Shown here one piece after another: positions 47,027-56,507 of a stretch of DNA of 64,000 nt (positions are counted from its first letter, which is position 1; the number at the start of each line of letters is the position of its first letter). The DNA is from an uncultured Prevotellaceae bacterium (GTDB taxonomy: Bacteria > Bacteroidota > Bacteroidia > Bacteroidales > Bacteroidaceae), in the NCBI GenBank assembly GCA_902785945.1, contig CADAAR010000004.1, positions 23,576-87,575 on the forward strand, given 5' to 3'. The position numbers and the translations under genes are program-made. A model generated the notes under the pieces. The model was given only the letters and a program-made list of their open reading frames with translations. It did not search any database and had not been told where the DNA came from.

Positions 47027-47304
47027 CAAAAGACAAAAAGATAATCTTCAATAGAATAATTAGTTAAGGTAATAAAAGATTCGTTTCATTGTTAGTTAGA
47101 GTTAGTTAGTAGTTAATAGTTAGTAATTAGTTTTGGTTTTAAGTTGATTTAATAGGTATTACAGTGGTAATAAAGATTTGTTTAAAAGGATAACACAACA
47201 CCGTCGTGAGACGAAGTTGTTTGTTTCGAAAAAAGGTTTTTAGTTATTCATAGATTGTTGGTGCCGCTCCTGAGTCGTTGATGACCCGAGAGCGGTTATT
47301 TTTT
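47027..47304 (+). ncRNA. Candidate non-coding RNA of about 275 nt
   Basis: Bounded by a good promoter and a hairpin plus T-run terminator. No ATG occurs in the whole interval except within the terminator itself. The 5' two thirds are AU-rich with repeated GTTAGTTAG. Near the 3' end lies a compact stem-loop (47195-47220): ACAAC pairs with GUUGU, then CGUC with GACG closed by a GUGA tetraloop of GNRA type. The terminator hairpin follows 44 nt later. No known Rfam family could be assigned by eye; 6S-like RNA of Bacteroidales is one possibility to test. This unit accounts for most of the 400-bp gene-free stretch after rsmA. Confidence 0.55.
47264..47304 (+). terminator. Terminator of the candidate ncRNA
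   Basis: CCGCTC (47264-47269) pairs with GAGCGG (47290-47295), with an inner GTC/GAC pair, followed by TTATTTTTT. The T-run is on the plus strand only, so it serves the plus-strand transcript rather than the convergent MATE gene, whose stop codon it overlaps. Confidence 0.75.
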
Positions 47305-48687
47305 GTTGGTAACCCTTAACTTTTCAGACCAATTGCCTTTGAAAAGACGGATGAGGAAAATGCTCCCACGGAAGGTAAGTTCGGTAGCCATCGCCATCCA
47401 CACACCTTTCAAACCATACTTCGGAGCGAGGGAAGCTGCGAGTGTCAGACGTACGGCCCACATCGAAACAAGACTCATAATGGCAGGGATAATCGTGTCG
47501 CCAGCACCAATGAACACACCGTTGGCTACGATGGCGGCAGCAAACATCGGCTCTGCCAAGGCCTCGATACGTAACACCTGAGTGCCTTGCACTATCACTT
47601 CCTCTACTGGCGACATCAGTGACATGAGTTCTGGGGCGAAGATCCACATCAGTACACCCATCATTGTCATGACGGAGATTCCCAGACCTACAGACATTCT
47701 TGCAAACGAGCGGGTCAGTAACTTCTGACCAGCTCCAATGCCTTGTCCTACAAGGGTGGTGGCTGCTTCGGCAATGCCGTAGCCAGGCATATAGCAGAGA
47801 CTCTCTACAGTGATAGCCAATGAGTGGGCAGCGATAGCGATGGTTCCCAAAGGAGCCACAATCATGGTGCTAACCACATATGCCCCTCCCATCAGCAGAT
47901 GCTGAAGTCCCATTGGCGCTCCTATCTTAAAGGCAGTGCTGATGGTATCCGACTTGGGCTTGAACGATCCAGGACGTCCTACGAGTGAGAGCATTTTCGA
48001 TTTGACCAATAGGAAATAAAGCATCAATACTGCTGTAATCAGCATAGCAACGCCTGTTCCTATGGCCGCTCCCATCACACCCAGATCAAGGATATAGATA
48101 AAGATGTAGTTGAAAACAACATCCATCACACACATGCCAATATTCAGCATTGAGGGTATCTTCATGTTACCCGAGCACTTCAGCATCGAACCAGCCAAAC
48201 CTTCTGCCTGGAAGAAAATGCCCGCCAGACCGAAGATGGCAAAGTAGATAGACGCGTCGTGTGCAATTTCCTCACCACCTCCCATCCAGTAAGGGAGGAA
48301 GGGGGCGATAATTACTGATATCAATGACGTCATTATAGCCCAGATCAAACAACAGACCATCGATTGTCGTAGCACCCTTCGTGCCGCTTCAAAGTCGTTG
48401 GCACCGATAAAGTGAGCCACCTGAACGGAGAATCCCATATTTGCTGCAGAGGCCAGTCCCCCCATAAGCCAGCCTGTTGTCTCTACCAGTCCGATGGCTG
48501 CTGAGGCTTTGGCGCCTAAGTGACCTACCATTGAAGCATCAATGAAGAACATCACCGTAGCTGATATTTGCGCTAGGATTGAGGGAATACTCAAACTGAC
48601 GATGAGCCAAAGTTTCTCACTCTGTGTCATCATTTTCCCCTCTCGGATATAAGAGAGCAGCAACTCGCTGTTCTTAACTTTCTTCAT
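47296..48687 (-). CDS. MATE family multidrug/sodium antiporter
   Basis: Inner-membrane exporter of cationic drugs or metabolites using an ion gradient. Twelve hydrophobic segments in two symmetrical halves over 463 residues; hallmark stretches are GLVETTGWLMGGLASAANMG in the first half and GYGIAEAATTLVGQGIGAGQ in the second. The start is ATG 48687 (MKKVKNSELL), 7 nt after a -7 box; ATG at MMTQSEKLW is an alternative. Substrate not predictable. It converges on the ncRNA candidate. Confidence 0.9.
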   Translation of the reverse strand: MKKVKNSELLLSYIREGKMMTQSEKLWLIVSLSIPSILAQISATVMFFIDASMVGHLGAKASAAIGLVETTGWLMGGLASAANMGFSVQVAHFIGANDFEAARRVLRQSMVCCLIWAIMTSLISVIIAPFLPYWMGGGEEIAHDASIYFAIFGLAGIFFQAEGLAGSMLKCSGNMKIPSMLNIGMCVMDVVFNYIFIYILDLGVMGAAIGTGVAMLITAVLMLYFLLVKSKMLSLVGRPGSFKPKSDTISTAFKIGAPMGLQHLLMGGAYVVSTMIVAPLGTIAIAAHSLAITVESLCYMPGYGIAEAATTLVGQGIGAGQKLLTRSFARMSVGLGISVMTMMGVLMWIFAPELMSLMSPVEEVIVQGTQVLRIEALAEPMFAAAIVANGVFIGAGDTIIPAIMSLVSMWAVRLTLAASLAPKYGLKGVWMAMATELTFRGSIFLIRLFKGNWSEKLRVTNKK

Positions 48688-48694
48688 TTGGCCA

Positions 48695-48702
48695 CAAAGG
48701 TA
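48695..48702 (-). promoter_or_regulatory. -7 promoter box of the MATE gene
   Basis: Minus-strand TACCTTTG ending 7 nt before the ATG, predicting a near-leaderless mRNA. Confidence 0.75.
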
Positions 48703-48745
48703 ATAAAAAAATGAAAAAATGAAGCATTTTCTCATTTTTATTTCT

Positions 48746-48753
48746 TACCTTTG
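48746..48753 (+). promoter_or_regulatory. -7 promoter box of rmuC-CotH operon
   Basis: TACCTTTG, 20 bp before the rmuC ATG; divergent from the MATE promoter. Confidence 0.75.
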
Positions 48754-48773
48754 CCACTTGTAAATACAGAATT

Positions 48774-50159
48774 ATGGAAATATACTTGATTATAACCATT
48801 ATAGCCATTATTGTGATGACGGTTCTCGGCTATTTTGTCGGTAACCGCGGTAAGAAGGGCTTGATTGATAACGTCATCAAATTGACGGCAGAGCGTGATG
48901 TCCAGAAGACGAACGTGGAAAACCTTACAAAACAGTTGGAAGCACAGAAGGTCTCCTACGAAGCGCAGTTGAACGAAAAGAAAACGGCTTTCGACGTACA
49001 GATTGCTGCTATGAAGGAGATGAACGAGCAGCAGATGAAGAGTCAGCTCGAACTTATCAAAGAACAGATGCAGACCACTTCGGAGAAGGTGCTCAAACGG
49101 CGTCAGGAGGAACTCGGTGAGGAGAACAAAGAACAGGTCTCGAAAATTATCGATCCCTTGCAGAAGAGTGTGAAGGACATGCAGGAAGCACTCGACAAAG
49201 CTAAAATCCAGCAGGCTGAAGCATTGACGCGACTGGATGAGACCATCAAGATCAATATGCAGAAGAGTGCAGAGATCGGGGAAACGGCCGATCGTTTGAC
49301 ACGCGCCCTGACAGGTGAGGTGAAGATTCAGGGTAATTTTGGAGAATTAAAGCTCAAGCAGTTACTTGAAGACCTTGAATTGAAGGAAGGAGAGCAGTTT
49401 GATACCCAGGAGACTCTGAAAGACAAGATTGGTAAGGGAGCCAAAGGCGATGATGGTAAAGGCTTGGTGCCCGACTTTATTTTGCACTTCCCCAATAATC
49501 GTCATGTGGTCGTTGATTCCAAGATGTCGCTGACGGATTACGAGCGCTATATGAATGCTGAGGATGGCACACCTGAAAAGAGTGGTTATCTCAAAGCCCA
49601 TATTGATAGTGTCAGGGCTCAGGTTCGTCGTTTGGCCAAGAAGGAATATACCAAATACCTGCCAGAAGGGTATAACCGTCTGAATTTCGCCATCATGTAT
49701 GTGCCCATTGAGGGGGCATTGAATCTTGCTCTGATGAATGATGCCACGCTCTGGCGTGAGGCTTACGATGAGGGCGTGATGATTCTCGGTCCCCAGACCA
49801 TGTATATGAATCTGCGTGTACTGGAGATGATGTGGACGCAGGTGCGACAGTTGAAGAATCAGCAGGCCATGATGGATGCAGCCAATACGGTGATCGATCG
49901 TGTTCAGGACTTTGGTTTACGCTTCATGGAGGTAGAGTCGAGCATGAACGACACCGTCAAGAAAATCAAGAAACTGAAGATTACCACTGGCGATGGCGGT
50001 CCTAGCATTATTACTGCTGCCAGAAATCTGTTGAAGGCTGGTGCCAGAGAGAATAAGAAAAAGAAATCGTTGGCAGAGATGGACGAGTCGATGTTTATCG
50101 AAGCCGATTCCACCACAACCGAAACTTTAGAACCAGAGAATCCTACAGAAACAGTATGA
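48774..50159 (+). CDS. rmuC: RmuC family DNA recombination protein
   Basis: Putative nuclease-like protein that limits inversions between inverted repeats. A single N-terminal membrane helix (YLIITIIAIIVMTVLGYFVG) is followed by a long coiled coil (residues 35-170) and the RmuC domain (QGNFGELKLKQLLEDLELKEG, PDFILHFPNNRHVVVDSKMSL), which resembles PD-(D/E)xK nucleases with the catalytic D and D-x-K visible in VVDSKMS. 461 residues, normal. It overlaps the next gene by 4 bp (ATGA). Confidence 0.93.
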   Translation: MEIYLIITIIAIIVMTVLGYFVGNRGKKGLIDNVIKLTAERDVQKTNVENLTKQLEAQKVSYEAQLNEKKTAFDVQIAAMKEMNEQQMKSQLELIKEQMQTTSEKVLKRRQEELGEENKEQVSKIIDPLQKSVKDMQEALDKAKIQQAEALTRLDETIKINMQKSAEIGETADRLTRALTGEVKIQGNFGELKLKQLLEDLELKEGEQFDTQETLKDKIGKGAKGDDGKGLVPDFILHFPNNRHVVVDSKMSLTDYERYMNAEDGTPEKSGYLKAHIDSVRAQVRRLAKKEYTKYLPEGYNRLNFAIMYVPIEGALNLALMNDATLWREAYDEGVMILGPQTMYMNLRVLEMMWTQVRQLKNQQAMMDAANTVIDRVQDFGLRFMEVESSMNDTVKKIKKLKITTGDGGPSIITAARNLLKAGARENKKKKSLAEMDESMFIEADSTTTETLEPENPTETV

Positions 50160-52006
50160 TCAAAAAACTGCTTTGTGCGATTTTATTCATGATGTCGCTG
50201 CTGACACCCACTTATGGCGATGACCTGTTGAAAGGCACTATTATCGGCACGACAGAATGCGTGAACTATCAGAATAACGCCAAGACCACGACCATCAACA
50301 CCCGTGAGAACGCCTTCGATGGCGACTTGAACACCTTCTTTGCATCATGGGACAGAAGTTATACGTGGACGGGTCTTGACTTAGGTGAGGCCCATGTCAT
50401 TACCCGTGTGGGTTGGTCGCCTCGTAATGATGGATTAGGAGAGCAGCGTGTGTTGTTAGGCGTCTTCGAAGGTGCCAATCGCGAGGATTTTATGGATGCG
50501 CTGCCCCTTTATGTCATTCCAGAGAAAGGTAAGATAGGCACTATGTCGTATGCTGATGTCCCATGTTCACGAGGCTTCCGCTATGTGCGCTATATTGGCC
50601 CTGCAGATGCTCGATGTAACATTGCTGAGCTGGAGTTTTACGGTCATCCTGGCACAGGCGACGACAGTCGTTTCTATCAGGTGACCAACCTGCCCACAGT
50701 ATATATACACACATTGAATGACGAGATTCCTTACGACAAGGAGCACCAGATCGTCTCTCAGTTAACCATCATCTCGGACGATGGAACCAAATTGTTGTCA
50801 GAGCCTGGGACAACACGTGAAAGAGGTAATGCCTCGCGTGATTTCCCCAAGAAACCTTGGAGAATAAAGTTCGACAAAAAGCAGAACGTACTCGATGCCC
50901 CTGCGAAGGCCAAGAAATGGACGTTGATCAATAACTACGGTGATAAAACGTTGATGCGTAACCTGTTAGCCTTCGAGCTGAGTAAACGAATGGGGATGAC
51001 CTATACGCCTTATGGTACAGCTGTCGACGTACTGCTGAATGGTGAATACAAGGGTTGCTACCAGTTGTGCGACCAGGTGACAATCAATAAAAATCGTGTG
51101 AATATCACGGAGATGACACCAGAAGACAATCAAGGTAGTGCCTTGACGGGCGGTTATCTGATAGAGGTCGATGCCTATGCCAACAAAGAGAAATCATGGT
51201 TCAATTCGAACAAGGGCAATCCCGTTACCATCAAGTCGCCTGACGAAGATGAGATTACGGCTAATCAGAAGCAGTATATCTATAATTTCTTTAATATGAT
51301 GGAGAACCAATGGTCCACTTATCTCGACGTAAACAGTTTCCTCCGTCATTTCCTCGTAGGAGAGTTATCTGGCAATACAGATACCTATTGGAGTGTGTTT
51401 ATGTATAAGGATCGCGACGAGGATCTGTTGCATGTGGGACCTGTCTGGGACTTCGACCTGGCTTTCAACAACGACCAACGCATCTATCCTGTCAATAATA
51501 AAAGCGATTACATCTATCGGAGTGGTGGCAGTTGTGCTGGTAAAATGAAAGAATTCGTCGACAATATCGTTGTCAGGGATGCTGCTGCCAAGCGCCAATT
51601 GTTGGCCATTTGGGATGAGGCCCGTCAGTCAGGATTGACAGAGGAAAATATGATTGCCTATATCGATCGTTTGGAAGCTGAACTTCAGCAATCGCAACGT
51701 CTGAATTTCCTGCGCTGGCCCATCCTAAACCAGAGGGTCCATCAGAATCCGCCTACCAAGGGTAGTTTCCAGGCTGAGGTGGAGGTCTTGAGAACTTACA
51801 TGAAGGATCGTTTTGTGTGGATGGACAAGAAGCTGGGCTATACTTATAAGCCCAACGCTATCAGTGAGTTACCTCTCGACAGGACCCAACCCTATCAGGT
51901 CTTTTCGCTCTCTGGCCAGCCTTGTGGCAACAGTCTCGAAGGTCTGTCCCCAGGTATCTATATCATTCGTCAGGGAACAGCGGCTCAGAAGATCGTTGTC
52001 AGGTAA
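50156..52006 (+). CDS. Secreted CotH-family kinase-like protein with discoidin domain and T9SS sorting tail
   Basis: 616 residues. Signal peptide (MIKKLLCAILFMMSLLTPTYG), then a discoidin (F5/8 type C)-like beta domain at about residues 30-175 (NAFDGDLNTFFASW, RYVRYIGPADARCNIAELEFYG). The CotH domain follows: RERGNASRDFPKKPWRIKF holds the nucleotide-binding lysine, and VGPVWDFDLAFNND the metal-binding aspartates. The last 40 residues (YQVFSLSGQPCGN, LSPGIYIIRQG, KIVVR) match a type IX secretion C-terminal sorting domain. CotH proteins phosphorylate secreted proteins in spore formers; here the target is unknown and the protein probably works on the cell surface. It starts within the rmuC stop codon. 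Confidence 0.85.
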   Translation: MIKKLLCAILFMMSLLTPTYGDDLLKGTIIGTTECVNYQNNAKTTTINTRENAFDGDLNTFFASWDRSYTWTGLDLGEAHVITRVGWSPRNDGLGEQRVLLGVFEGANREDFMDALPLYVIPEKGKIGTMSYADVPCSRGFRYVRYIGPADARCNIAELEFYGHPGTGDDSRFYQVTNLPTVYIHTLNDEIPYDKEHQIVSQLTIISDDGTKLLSEPGTTRERGNASRDFPKKPWRIKFDKKQNVLDAPAKAKKWTLINNYGDKTLMRNLLAFELSKRMGMTYTPYGTAVDVLLNGEYKGCYQLCDQVTINKNRVNITEMTPEDNQGSALTGGYLIEVDAYANKEKSWFNSNKGNPVTIKSPDEDEITANQKQYIYNFFNMMENQWSTYLDVNSFLRHFLVGELSGNTDTYWSVFMYKDRDEDLLHVGPVWDFDLAFNNDQRIYPVNNKSDYIYRSGGSCAGKMKEFVDNIVVRDAAAKRQLLAIWDEARQSGLTEENMIAYIDRLEAELQQSQRLNFLRWPILNQRVHQNPPTKGSFQAEVEVLRTYMKDRFVWMDKKLGYTYKPNAISELPLDRTQPYQVFSLSGQPCGNSLEGLSPGIYIIRQGTAAQKIVVR

Positions 52007-52010
52007 TGGG

Positions 52011-53354
52011 TTAGTGACCTATCGACTGACGGTATTCGAGTAATTTGTTCTGATAGTCGGCGAAGGCGTCAGTACGTTTGTCGCATGCCTGTTGGTAGAG
52101 CATCTGGGCTTCGAGCAGATCACTCATCTTCGACGTACCAGCTTGATAGAAATTACGGTTCAGACGGAGATTCTCTTCTGCCTGTTCGATGCTGCGCTGG
52201 GCGAGTAGAAGTTGCTGATACGATTCTTCGACACCGTTCCAGGCGTTCTGTATCCGTATTTGTAGCAATTGCGTATTGTCGGCGAGTTGTTCTTGAGCCT
52301 TCTGGTGTTCGATCTTCTTACGTTTGATGGCATACGAGCCTCCCCACCAATCGGAAATAGGCACACTGACGGTAGCGAAGAGCATGCCGAAGGTATGGTC
52401 GTTTTCCAAGAGGTTATGATAGTTATAACCTGCTCCAACGGCGATAGAGGGCAGATTCTCTCCAACAGCTATTTTCTTTTGAAGGGCTGTTGCCTCCACC
52501 TGTTTGCTGAGCAGTTGATATTCGGGGGTTAAGGATACAGACTCTGCCCCTTGAGGGGTGGGGGATTGTGTCATATCGGTTTGATAGGTGATGACAAAAG
52601 AGGTGTCTCGTAAACCGCAGTATTGCGAGAGCAGTAAACGTACCAGCGATAGCCCATTCTGGAGTTTAAGCCTTTGACTGGCAATCTCATTCTGGCGCAG
52701 TTGTACTCTGAGCAGGTCGTTGCGCAAGGCCACACCAGCGCGGATAGCTACATCCACATCTTTATAGATATCGCGCAGGAGCGTGTCGACCGCATCGATG
52801 GTCTTCATCTTCTCCTGCAGTGAAGCCAGTTGCCAGAAATATTGCTCAGCCGTTTTCTCAACTTCGTTTTCTGAGAGTTGTAGCTGCAATCTACTGACAT
52901 CTTCGCCCACCTTCGCGAGTTTATTGCCGTTGATGATCTGACCACCTGCAAAAATAGGTTGTACAGCCTGTACTCCAGCGATCGTACCGTTTTTCATCAT
53001 CGAGACGCTGATGGGATTAGCCAGAGCAGCGAGTGCCTCAGGTGGAAATGACTGTGCGAGAGCCATTCCTAATTCGGCAGGGATCACCTCAGAGGGATTG
53101 ATGGTTGTCTGCGCCATCCCCTTGTTGGCATTGAACCAAAGACCTGTACCACTGACGTTGGGGAAGAACTTTGTGAAGGCCTCCTTGCGTTGTTGCTGGG
53201 CGGCTTCAATATTGTATTTGGCACTGCGGATGGCCATGTTGTTGTGGAGGGCAGAATCCTTGATCTGCGCTAGAGTGTATCTTTGTTGGGATGTTGCTGG
53301 GACACAGCAACACACTGAACACGCTATGATTGCTAATATCTTTTTCATATCCAT
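52011..53354 (-). CDS. TolC-family outer membrane efflux channel
   Basis: Outer-membrane exit duct of the tripartite RND pump. The signal peptide (MKKILAIIACSVCCCVPATS) is followed by two repeated helical OEP modules with TolC-like patterns (YNIEAAQQQRKEAFTKFFP and QTDMTQSP...LLSKQVEATALQKKIAVGENLP). 447 residues from ATG 53354 (ATG 53348 is as likely). The gap to the RND gene is 2 bp; the gene is last in the operon. Confidence 0.92.
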   Translation of the reverse strand: MDMKKILAIIACSVCCCVPATSQQRYTLAQIKDSALHNNMAIRSAKYNIEAAQQQRKEAFTKFFPNVSGTGLWFNANKGMAQTTINPSEVIPAELGMALAQSFPPEALAALANPISVSMMKNGTIAGVQAVQPIFAGGQIINGNKLAKVGEDVSRLQLQLSENEVEKTAEQYFWQLASLQEKMKTIDAVDTLLRDIYKDVDVAIRAGVALRNDLLRVQLRQNEIASQRLKLQNGLSLVRLLLSQYCGLRDTSFVITYQTDMTQSPTPQGAESVSLTPEYQLLSKQVEATALQKKIAVGENLPSIAVGAGYNYHNLLENDHTFGMLFATVSVPISDWWGGSYAIKRKKIEHQKAQEQLADNTQLLQIRIQNAWNGVEESYQQLLLAQRSIEQAEENLRLNRNFYQAGTSKMSDLLEAQMLYQQACDKRTDAFADYQNKLLEYRQSIGH

Positions 53355-53356
53355 AT

Positions 53357-56300
53357 CTACTTTGTCGAAACCTTCCAATAAATGACAGGCAGCATGGTGA
53401 CCACCATGATGAGCGAGCCGATACCGCCAGCGAAGATGGTGACACCTACAGGCATCCAGAACGAACTCTGTGCAATGATCATTGGCACCACACCCACAGC
53501 CGTTGTGGCTGTCGTGAGGAAGATAGGTACCATGCGGCGCTTACCAGCATCATAGGCTGCCTGTTTTACGGCTGCGTTGTATGCCTCGCGGTCCACAGTC
53601 CAGTTGCCGTGTTCTGCCACATGCTTTTTAATCAGATCGATGGCGTGCTCGAAGATGAGTATCTCGTTACGCATAATCATTCCCATCAGAGTGATAAGGC
53701 CGAAGATAGAGGTAAGACCAAGGGCACGGTTCATCAGTCCGAGACCAATCAGTGCACCAGGAATCATCAGGGCGAGTGCCACCATACAGATGGTCGTTAC
53801 ACCATACTTCTTGAAATTGAACAACAGGAAGAAGAACACGATGATCATCGCGATGATGATACCACCATAAATCTGTGGCAAGGCTTCATCGCCATATTCT
53901 ATCTCGCCACCCACTTCTGGTCGCACACCCTGAGGCAGTTCTATCTCCTCCTGCATCACGCGTGCAATCTCTTTCTCAATAGGAGCCGTATAGACACCCT
54001 GTGTAAACTGAGCCGTTACGGTGATACAACGCTCACCGCCACGATGCATAATACGACTCTCACTCCACTCCGGCTTTACCTTCGCTATCTGACGAAGAGG
54101 AATTGTGCTGTTTGACTGTTTTACGCCAGAAGAAACGATGGATGTTGGTGATGAAATGCCGAGGTTGGCAATATCAGAGAAGGTCATGTCTGTATCGTCC
54201 TTGACAACGATGGGCAATTCATAATTCCCTTCCCATATCTGTCCCACCTGCAAATCGCACGAAGTGGCGCTGAGTGCCAACTGTGCTGTGGTACGGGTGA
54301 TACCCAACTGCGCTGAAGTCACAGGATCAAGTTCGACATTGATGATGGGGTAGGGTTGGAAGTAGTCGGTATGCACCCATTCCAGTTCTGGCATCTGGCG
54401 CATATGCTCCATCAGCCGTTCTGCCACCACATGCAGCGAGTCGAGATTATCACCATAGAAACGGTATTCCAATTCAGATACCTCCAAGTAGTCCAACCGT
54501 TTGAATTTGACGTAGGCATTGGGGAAGGCCTCGCCCAACATAGGTTGATATTTCGAAAGCAGTTCGAGTGTCGCCTTGTCACTCTTGGTATTCACGATGA
54601 ACTGCGCATAGTTCTTACCAGCCATCTGGGGAGCATAGGCATCCATAAAGCGGGGTGATGAACAACCGATAAAACCTGTGATACCCGTGATGCGATCGTC
54701 TTTCTCCAAGACGTGTTGCACAGAGTCGGCTATCAGTTCCGTCTCTGCCAGTCCCTTGCCGTCGGGCAGGAATATCTCTACTGCAAACTGGTCGCGATCA
54801 GCAAAGGGGAACAAACGGATCTTCAGCGTGGGGGCGATCAGAGATGATAGCAGTATCACAGCGATGCCACCACCAATCGTCACCCAAGAATGGGCAAAGG
54901 TGAAGTCGAGCACCTTATCGTAAGTTTTCTGCACCCAATTGGTAATCGCATTACCACCAGTCTTCACCTTGTCAGGTTTGATGATACGCACCTCTAGGAA
55001 TGGGATTACCGATACCGCTAGGAAGAGCGACACCATCAGGTTGATGGTAATGGTAACGGGGAAGTCCTCCAGACAGTCGTGGAACATACCCTTCATCGTA
55101 ATGAGGAAGGGGTAGAAAATGGCGCAGATGCAGATGGTAGCCAACAGCATCGGCATGAAATACTGCTTGGCAGAGTCAATAGCAGCCTTCTTGGGTTCGT
55201 ATCCCTTGCCAAGATACTCCAGATAGCCGTCGATGACCACGATGGCATTGTCGACCACCATTCCCAACACCACAATCAGTGCTGCCAGCGTCACGATGTT
55301 CAGTTCGATGCCGGCCATATACATAATGGATACTGAGACGAACGTTGTCAACGGGATAGTAATTGCCGCTACGATGGCAGAACGCAATGGGAACAATACC
55401 ATCATCACCAGAATGATGATCAGCATCGATATCAACAAGTCGCGCAGGAAGTCGCTCACACTCATCGCCACCACCTTTGGCTTATCGGCGATACGGGTAA
55501 CATTTACATCCTCAGGTAGTTCATTCTCGCGGAAGTCGTTCAGCACCTGGTCAACCTCACGGCCATATTGCACCACATTGTTACCTGGTGTCATCTCCAT
55601 CGACAGCAGCACACAAGGATGACCGTTCTGTTCGATACGACTCGACATCGGCTCGTATTCCCTTACCACACGGGCTACGTCACGGACACGCGCCACCTTG
55701 CCTGTCGTAGGGTCTGAGAAGATAATCTGATTGGCAATTTCTTCCTCACTATTCTCCTGAGCCTCTACGTGGATGGGCACCTGCTGGTCGTCGTCGCTGA
55801 TCGAACCTGCCATCGTCGTAATGCCCTGAGCCTGAAGACGGGAGAAGAGCATCTGCTGACCAATACCATAGGCCTGCAGACGCTGGCGATCAACATAGAG
55901 CGAGATCTGTTCCTTTTGTTCGCCAAACAGTTTCACATTGGCGACAGAGGGGATGCGACGCAAACGATCGGAGAGGTCGTCGCTATATTGTTTCAGTTCA
56001 CGATAGTTGCGCTGACTACTCTCTATGGCAATCAGCAGAGCTGAGGTGTTGCCGAAATCATCGTTTACCACGATGGCTAGCACACCACTAGGCAACTGCG
56101 CCTTAAAGCCGTTCAGACCATGTTTGATCTTGCTCCATACCTCGTCTTTATTGTTCACGTCGTCATTCAGTTTCACCATCATGATACACATGCCGTTCTG
56201 CGACTGTGTGGTGGTCTTCACACGGTTTACCTCACCATAGGTAAAGAGGTAACGTTCCAACGGACGGGCCACCTGCTGCTCCACTTCTTCTGAGGTGGCA

Positions 56301-56470
56301 CCAGGATAGACGGCTACCACCACACCTTGACGGATGGTGGCATGCGGAAACTCATCTTTCGGCATATCCCACATGCCGAAGATACCCAGCACAAACAGGA
56401 TGCCAATGATGAGCAGCGATATCGAGTAATGTTCCAATGGCCACTTCAGCCATTCCATCTTATTTCCCAT
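53357..56470 (-). CDS. RND multidrug efflux transporter
   Basis: Inner-membrane proton-driven pump of about 1037 residues with the 12-helix RND plan: one helix at the start (SISLLIIGILFVLGIFGMW), a large periplasmic loop, a block of helices at about 335-560 (LLISMLIIILVMMVLFPL; GMVVDNAIVVIDGYLEYLGKG with the proton-relay region), a second loop and a C-terminal helix block. The start is ATG 56470 or 56458 (MEWLKWPLEHYS). The MFP adaptor lies upstream and TolC downstream, so this is a complete efflux operon. HAE1-type multidrug export is likely; substrate not determinable. Confidence 0.93.
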   Translation of the reverse strand: MGNKMEWLKWPLEHYSISLLIIGILFVLGIFGMWDMPKDEFPHATIRQGVVVAVYPGATSEEVEQQVARPLERYLFTYGEVNRVKTTTQSQNGMCIMMVKLNDDVNNKDEVWSKIKHGLNGFKAQLPSGVLAIVVNDDFGNTSALLIAIESSQRNYRELKQYSDDLSDRLRRIPSVANVKLFGEQKEQISLYVDRQRLQAYGIGQQMLFSRLQAQGITTMAGSISDDDQQVPIHVEAQENSEEEIANQIIFSDPTTGKVARVRDVARVVREYEPMSSRIEQNGHPCVLLSMEMTPGNNVVQYGREVDQVLNDFRENELPEDVNVTRIADKPKVVAMSVSDFLRDLLISMLIIILVMMVLFPLRSAIVAAITIPLTTFVSVSIMYMAGIELNIVTLAALIVVLGMVVDNAIVVIDGYLEYLGKGYEPKKAAIDSAKQYFMPMLLATICICAIFYPFLITMKGMFHDCLEDFPVTITINLMVSLFLAVSVIPFLEVRIIKPDKVKTGGNAITNWVQKTYDKVLDFTFAHSWVTIGGGIAVILLSSLIAPTLKIRLFPFADRDQFAVEIFLPDGKGLAETELIADSVQHVLEKDDRITGITGFIGCSSPRFMDAYAPQMAGKNYAQFIVNTKSDKATLELLSKYQPMLGEAFPNAYVKFKRLDYLEVSELEYRFYGDNLDSLHVVAERLMEHMRQMPELEWVHTDYFQPYPIINVELDPVTSAQLGITRTTAQLALSATSCDLQVGQIWEGNYELPIVVKDDTDMTFSDIANLGISSPTSIVSSGVKQSNSTIPLRQIAKVKPEWSESRIMHRGGERCITVTAQFTQGVYTAPIEKEIARVMQEEIELPQGVRPEVGGEIEYGDEALPQIYGGIIIAMIIVFFFLLFNFKKYGVTTICMVALALMIPGALIGLGLMNRALGLTSIFGLITLMGMIMRNEILIFEHAIDLIKKHVAEHGNWTVDREAYNAAVKQAAYDAGKRRMVPIFLTTATTAVGVVPMIIAQSSFWMPVGVTIFAGGIGSLIMVVTMLPVIYWKVSTK

Positions 56471-56507
56471 AGTCACTATTCACTATTCGTTATTCACTAT
56501 TCACTAG
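56471..56507 (-). repeat. GTGAATA heptamer repeats between adaptor and RND pump genes
   Basis: On the minus strand, AGTGAATAGTGAATAACG and GAATAGTGAATAGTG lie between the adaptor stop and the pump ATG. All three frames contain TAG or TGA within one repeat period. Confidence 0.7.

Noticed and set aside
47281-47319. Small ORF starting at ATG 47281
   Set aside because: It lies inside the terminator hairpin and reads across the T-run.
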